Positions 60,997 to 64,000 of a stretch of 64,000 nucleotides of DNA are shown here, piece by piece (position 1 is the stretch's first letter; each line of letters starts with the position of its first letter). The notes under the pieces are model-generated. The model was not told the origin of the DNA. It saw only the letters and a program-made list of their open reading frames with translations, and made no database searches. The translations under genes were made by a program, and so were the position numbers. The stretch spans positions 323,883 through 387,882 of the forward strand of contig NZ_BMKD01000006.1 in the NCBI RefSeq assembly GCF_014643835.1. Reading direction: 5' to 3'. The DNA comes from Mucilaginibacter rubeus (GTDB lineage Bacteria > Bacteroidota > Bacteroidia > Sphingobacteriales > Sphingobacteriaceae).

Positions 60997-63900
60997 CTAC
61001 GTGGTACTTGTATTCTTCCCTGCCCATTTTACAAGTTTTTTAACCAGGTCATCTAATTTAAATGGTTTGCTTATATAATCGTCCATACCTGCATCTATAC
61101 AAATTTGCAGATCGGATTGGAGGGCATTGGCCGTCATCGCTATAATAAAAGGCCGTTCCGGGAAACGCTTCTTTATTATTCGCGTAGCTTCCAGGCCATC
61201 CATTTTGGGCATTTGTACATCCATTAAAATAACATCGAATGTTTTTTTATTAACCAAATCCAGTACCTCCAGGCCGTCTGCTGCCAAAGCGGCTTCATAT
61301 CCTAACTTACTCAATATCTTCATGATCAGTTTTTGGTTCATCTGGTTATCTTCGGCAACCAAAATCCTCAATGGGTAACTTTCTGAAAAATTATCAGGCA
61401 GTTTATGATTTGCAGTATCGCTGTGCAGCGACTCATGAGTGGCAGAACTTACATGCTTGCCAAGTTCCTTTATAATGTGCTTGTATAAGTTATGCTGTTT
61501 TGCAGGTTTGGTTAGTATAGAACAAAACAAACCGGGGTTATCTTTATGGAAAACATAGCTGATGGAGCTCAACAGCATTATAGGTAATTCGGGGTATTTG
61601 GCCCGTATTAAGGTTGCCAGTTCAATCCCATCCATAAAGGGCATTTGCATATCGGTAATAACAAGCTTAAAATCATGCTGCTGCTGCGCCAGGATCTCAA
61701 GAGCCTGTTCGCCTGATTTGGCTACTACCGGGCTTAGTTGCCACTGCTCCAGTTGAGCCTTTAAAATTCTGCAATTGGTATCATTATCATCAACAACCAA
61801 AATTTCGCTCTTTTCAAAACCCTGCATGGTATGGTTTATTTGTACAGGGTCCTGTAGTAAACTTTTTTGCGAGTGAATAGAAAACCTGAACGTACTTCCT
61901 TTGTCAACTTCACTTTCTACACTGATTTTGCCGCCCATTAATTTTACAAGTTGTTCACTTATAACCAGGCCAAGGCCGGTACCTCCGTATTGCCGGGTGG
62001 TTGATGAGTCAACCTGCGAAAATGCTTTAAATAGCCGGTGCAGCTTATCGGCAGAAATACCAATGCCGGTATCTTTTATCTCAAAGCCTAATTCGATTTG
62101 GTTATCATCTGATATGCTGAGCAAATGCACGGCTACATAAATTTCACCCTTTTTGGTAAACTTGATAGCGTTACTGATTAAATTGATCAGGATCTGGCGA
62201 AGCCTTAAACTATCGCCAATAATTTGCGCCGGTACATCATAGTCAATCTGGTAAACCAGGTCCAGCTTCAGGTGGGCGGCTTTTAGGGCAAAAACATCAA
62301 AAACCTCTTCAATACAGGTACGCAGGCTAAAATCCTTTTCCTCCAGCTCCATATTGCCCGATTCTATTTTCGAAAAATCTAAAATATCGTTAATCACCGC
62401 CAGCAGGTCTTCGCCGCAGGTTTGTATGGATTCGGCAAAAGTACGCTGCTCTTCATCCAAAGGAGTTTCGGCCAGTAACGACGCCATCCCGATCACCCCA
62501 TTCATAGGTGTGCGGATCTCATGGCTCATGGTAGCCAAAAATATGCTTTTAGCCTTGTTAGCCTCCTCGGCCTCGAGGGCTAATTTTTTTTCAACTTCTA
62601 TGGCACGGGCCAGCTGCCCGGTACGTTCTTTCACCTGGCGCTCAAGCTCGGCCTTTTGCTTTAATATAGAACGTGTACGGATAAGATAAAATGCCGGGCC
62701 GCTGATTATAAAAATTAACGCTACAATTAATTTAAACCACCAGGTAAGCCAAAAAGGAGGCTTAATGTTGATGATGATAAATGTGCCTTTGTTATTCCAT
62801 TTGCAATCATTATTTGATGCCTTAACCCTGAATGTATAACTACCCGGATCAAGGTTGGTATAAGTGGCCGTTCTTTTATTGCCAACATAATTCCAATCTT
62901 TATCAAACCCTTCCAGCTTGTAGGCATATTGGTTTTTTTCGGGAATGGTATAATTCAGGGCCGCAAACTCAAATGTAAGTACCGACTGTTTGTAAGATAG
63001 GTTTATGGAGTCTGTTTCGCTGATATCTTTTTGAAGCGGGGAGTTTTTAGCCCCGGCGTTTACCTCCTTATTGAAAATCTGCAGCCCGGTAATATAAACA
63101 GGAGGGACAAAGTCATTATCTTTTAAACTATCGGGATAAAAAGTACTGAATCCGTTTACGCCGCCAAAAAACATTTCCCCGTCGGCAGTTTGAAAACAGG
63201 AATGGCCTTTAAATTCATCTCCCTGCAATCCGTCAGAAATGTCATAGTTTCTGATGGCTTTTGTTTTGGGATTAAACCGCGAGATCCCCTTGTTGGTGCT
63301 TAACCAGAGGTTACCTTTGCGGTCTTTCAAAATCGCATAGATCACATTATTAGGCAAACCCTCTCTTTCGGTGTATATAGTAAATGTTTGGTTATGCTTG
63401 TTAAACAGGTTAAGGCCGCCGCCGTTGGTACCTATCCATATATCACCGTTATCGGTTTCGATAATCGACTCGACAGTGTTGTTTGATAAGCTGCGTTTAT
63501 CCCTCTCATCGTGCGTGTAGTGCGTAAAGCGGCCTGTTTTAGGGTTAAATACATTCAACCCGTTATCATCAGTGCCTATCCACATATTGCCCTGTTTATC
63601 CTGAAACACTGCTGTAACAATATCACTGCTTATGCTGTTGTTATCTTCCGGGTTGTTCCTGTACCGTGTAAAGAGACCGGTTTTTACGTTATAATGATTA
63701 AGGCCCCCTTTCCAGGTCCCTAACCATATATTGCCGTCACGGTCTTTATACATATTGTTGATATCTGAAAGGGAGAGGCTACGCGGATTATTTGCCTGGG
63801 GCATGTGATGTGTAAAGGCTCCCTTTTTTTTATCAAACAGGTCAAACCCGCCAATATGATAACCAATACCAATAACATCTTTATTTATTGGCACTATGGC

Positions 63901-64000
63901 CATTACATAATTATTACTTATGGTGTTGCTGTTATTATCACTATGCAGGTAATGAACAAAGGTCTTTTTCTTGCGATTAAATAAATTAAGGCCGCCCCCG
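60997..64000 (-). CDS. Hybrid two-component sensor with propeller domains (partial)
   Basis: Bacteroidetes hybrid two-component system; the open frame runs on past the right edge ([16 protein letters not shown] is read at the very end), so the N-terminus is missing. Order in the visible part: Reg_prop propeller repeats (for example [20 protein letters not shown]), a Y_Y_Y domain ([17 protein letters not shown]), one membrane helix ([19 protein letters not shown]), histidine kinase (phosphoacceptor His in [18 protein letters not shown]), HATPase ([18 protein letters not shown]) and two receivers (Asp in [13 protein letters not shown] and [13 protein letters not shown]). It has no C-terminal AraC domain, so output goes elsewhere. 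Usually senses glycan fragments. Confidence 0.93.
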   Translation of the reverse strand, partial: GGGLNLFNRKKKTFVHYLHSDNNSNTISNNYVMAIVPINKDVIGIGYHIGGFDLFDKKKGAFTHHMPQANNPRSLSLSDINNMYKDRDGNIWLGTWKGGLNHYNVKTGLFTRYRNNPEDNNSISSDIVTAVFQDKQGNMWIGTDDNGLNVFNPKTGRFTHYTHDERDKRSLSNNTVESIIETDNGDIWIGTNGGGLNLFNKHNQTFTIYTEREGLPNNVIYAILKDRKGNLWLSTNKGISRFNPKTKAIRNYDISDGLQGDEFKGHSCFQTADGEMFFGGVNGFSTFYPDSLKDNDFVPPVYITGLQIFNKEVNAGAKNSPLQKDISETDSINLSYKQSVLTFEFAALNYTIPEKNQYAYKLEGFDKDWNYVGNKRTATYTNLDPGSYTFRVKASNNDCKWNNKGTFIIINIKPPFWLTWWFKLIVALIFIISGPAFYLIRTRSILKQKAELERQVKERTGQLARAIEVEKKLALEAEEANKAKSIFLATMSHEIRTPMNGVIGMASLLAETPLDEEQRTFAESIQTCGEDLLAVINDILDFSKIESGNMELEEKDFSLRTCIEEVFDVFALKAAHLKLDLVYQIDYDVPAQIIGDSLRLRQILINLISNAIKFTKKGEIYVAVHLLSISDDNQIELGFEIKDTGIGISADKLHRLFKAFSQVDSSTTRQYGGTGLGLVISEQLVKLMGGKISVESEVDKGSTFRFSIHSQKSLLQDPVQINHTMQGFEKSEILVVDDNDTNCRILKAQLEQWQLSPVVAKSGEQALEILAQQQHDFKLVITDMQMPFMDGIELATLIRAKYPELPIMLLSSISYVFHKDNPGLFCSILTKPAKQHNLYKHIIKELGKHVSSATHESLHSDTANHKLPDNFSESYPLRILVAEDNQMNQKLIMKILSKLGYEAALAADGLEVLDLVNKKTFDVILMDVQMPKMDGLEATRIIKKRFPERPFIIAMTANALQSDLQICIDAGMDDYISKPFKLDDLVKKLVKWAGKNTSTT

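Noticed and set aside
1-64000. CRISPR arrays, rRNA genes, riboswitches, origin
   Set aside because: I looked for regular spaced repeats, rRNA words, leader structures of known riboswitches and DnaA-box clusters and saw none.

Overview
The window reads as chromosome of a Bacteroidota bacterium of the Sphingobacteriaceae, most like Mucilaginibacter or Pedobacter. The evidence is a SusC/SusD pair with its own ECF sigma/FecR switch, sigma-A promoters with the TAnnTTTG -7 box, few Shine-Dalgarno sites, the nusB-DUF1573-yajC-ybbR-coaE order typical of the phylum, GH36, GH92 and DUF5107 sugar genes, LytS/LytTR and propeller-hybrid sensors, and many short palindromic dispersed repeats. No phage, IS transposase, CRISPR array or rRNA is visible.

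Layout. 1-692: no gene, but two inverted-repeat elements and a tandem TGTCCG site. 0.7-7.8 kb: sigma factor, FecR, SusC and SusD, one glycan-uptake switch. 8-9.8 kb: an unknown gene, a candidate structured RNA and a RES/Xre toxin-antitoxin pair. 10-15.7 kb: a leucine-dehydrogenase-like gene with a changed catalytic lysine, then the housekeeping run nusB, DUF1573, yajC, ybbR, coaE, exonuclease, DUF5522, the last four joined by overlapping stop/start codons. 15.8-22.1 kb: MarR, M1 peptidase, pentapeptide protein, DUF6265, PAS-AraC regulator and a lipoprotein. 22.3-31.6 kb: a galactoside operon (mutarotase, MFS sugar porter, DUF5107-TPR protein, GH36 alpha-galactosidase) with a divergent AraC regulator. 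31.6-42.3 kb: TonB-type receptor, LytS/LytTR pair, DUF1801, Ig-FISUMP lipoprotein, MocR regulator, GNAT and class V aminotransferase. 42.7-48.7 kb: AraC/DUF417/AhpD-like/NTF2 cluster, DUF1684, beta-helix protein, dienelactone hydrolase, DUF4342. 48.9-56.9 kb: Gfo/Idh/MocA oxidoreductase, GH92 mannosidase, two alpha/beta hydrolases, DoxX, thioesterase. 57.1-60.9 kb: a small islet between a truncated and an intact tRNA-Asn copy, carrying an AraC regulator, an Old Yellow Enzyme and a frameshifted quinone-oxidoreductase-like gene. 61-64 kb: a hybrid two-component sensor that runs off the right edge.

Two results stand out. First, the promoters of the two alpha/beta hydrolases and of DoxX (53-56 kb) share one layout: two 15-bp TTTGTCCGGTTCAWG-like direct repeats exactly 21 bp apart, then 32-33 bp, then the -7 box. 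This is what an AraC-family activator site should look like, and an AraC gene sits in the nearby islet. Second, a 36-bp copy of the tRNA-Asn 3' half, with its own terminator, lies 3.8 kb from the intact tRNA, as expected for a site-specific integration, yet no integrase remains.
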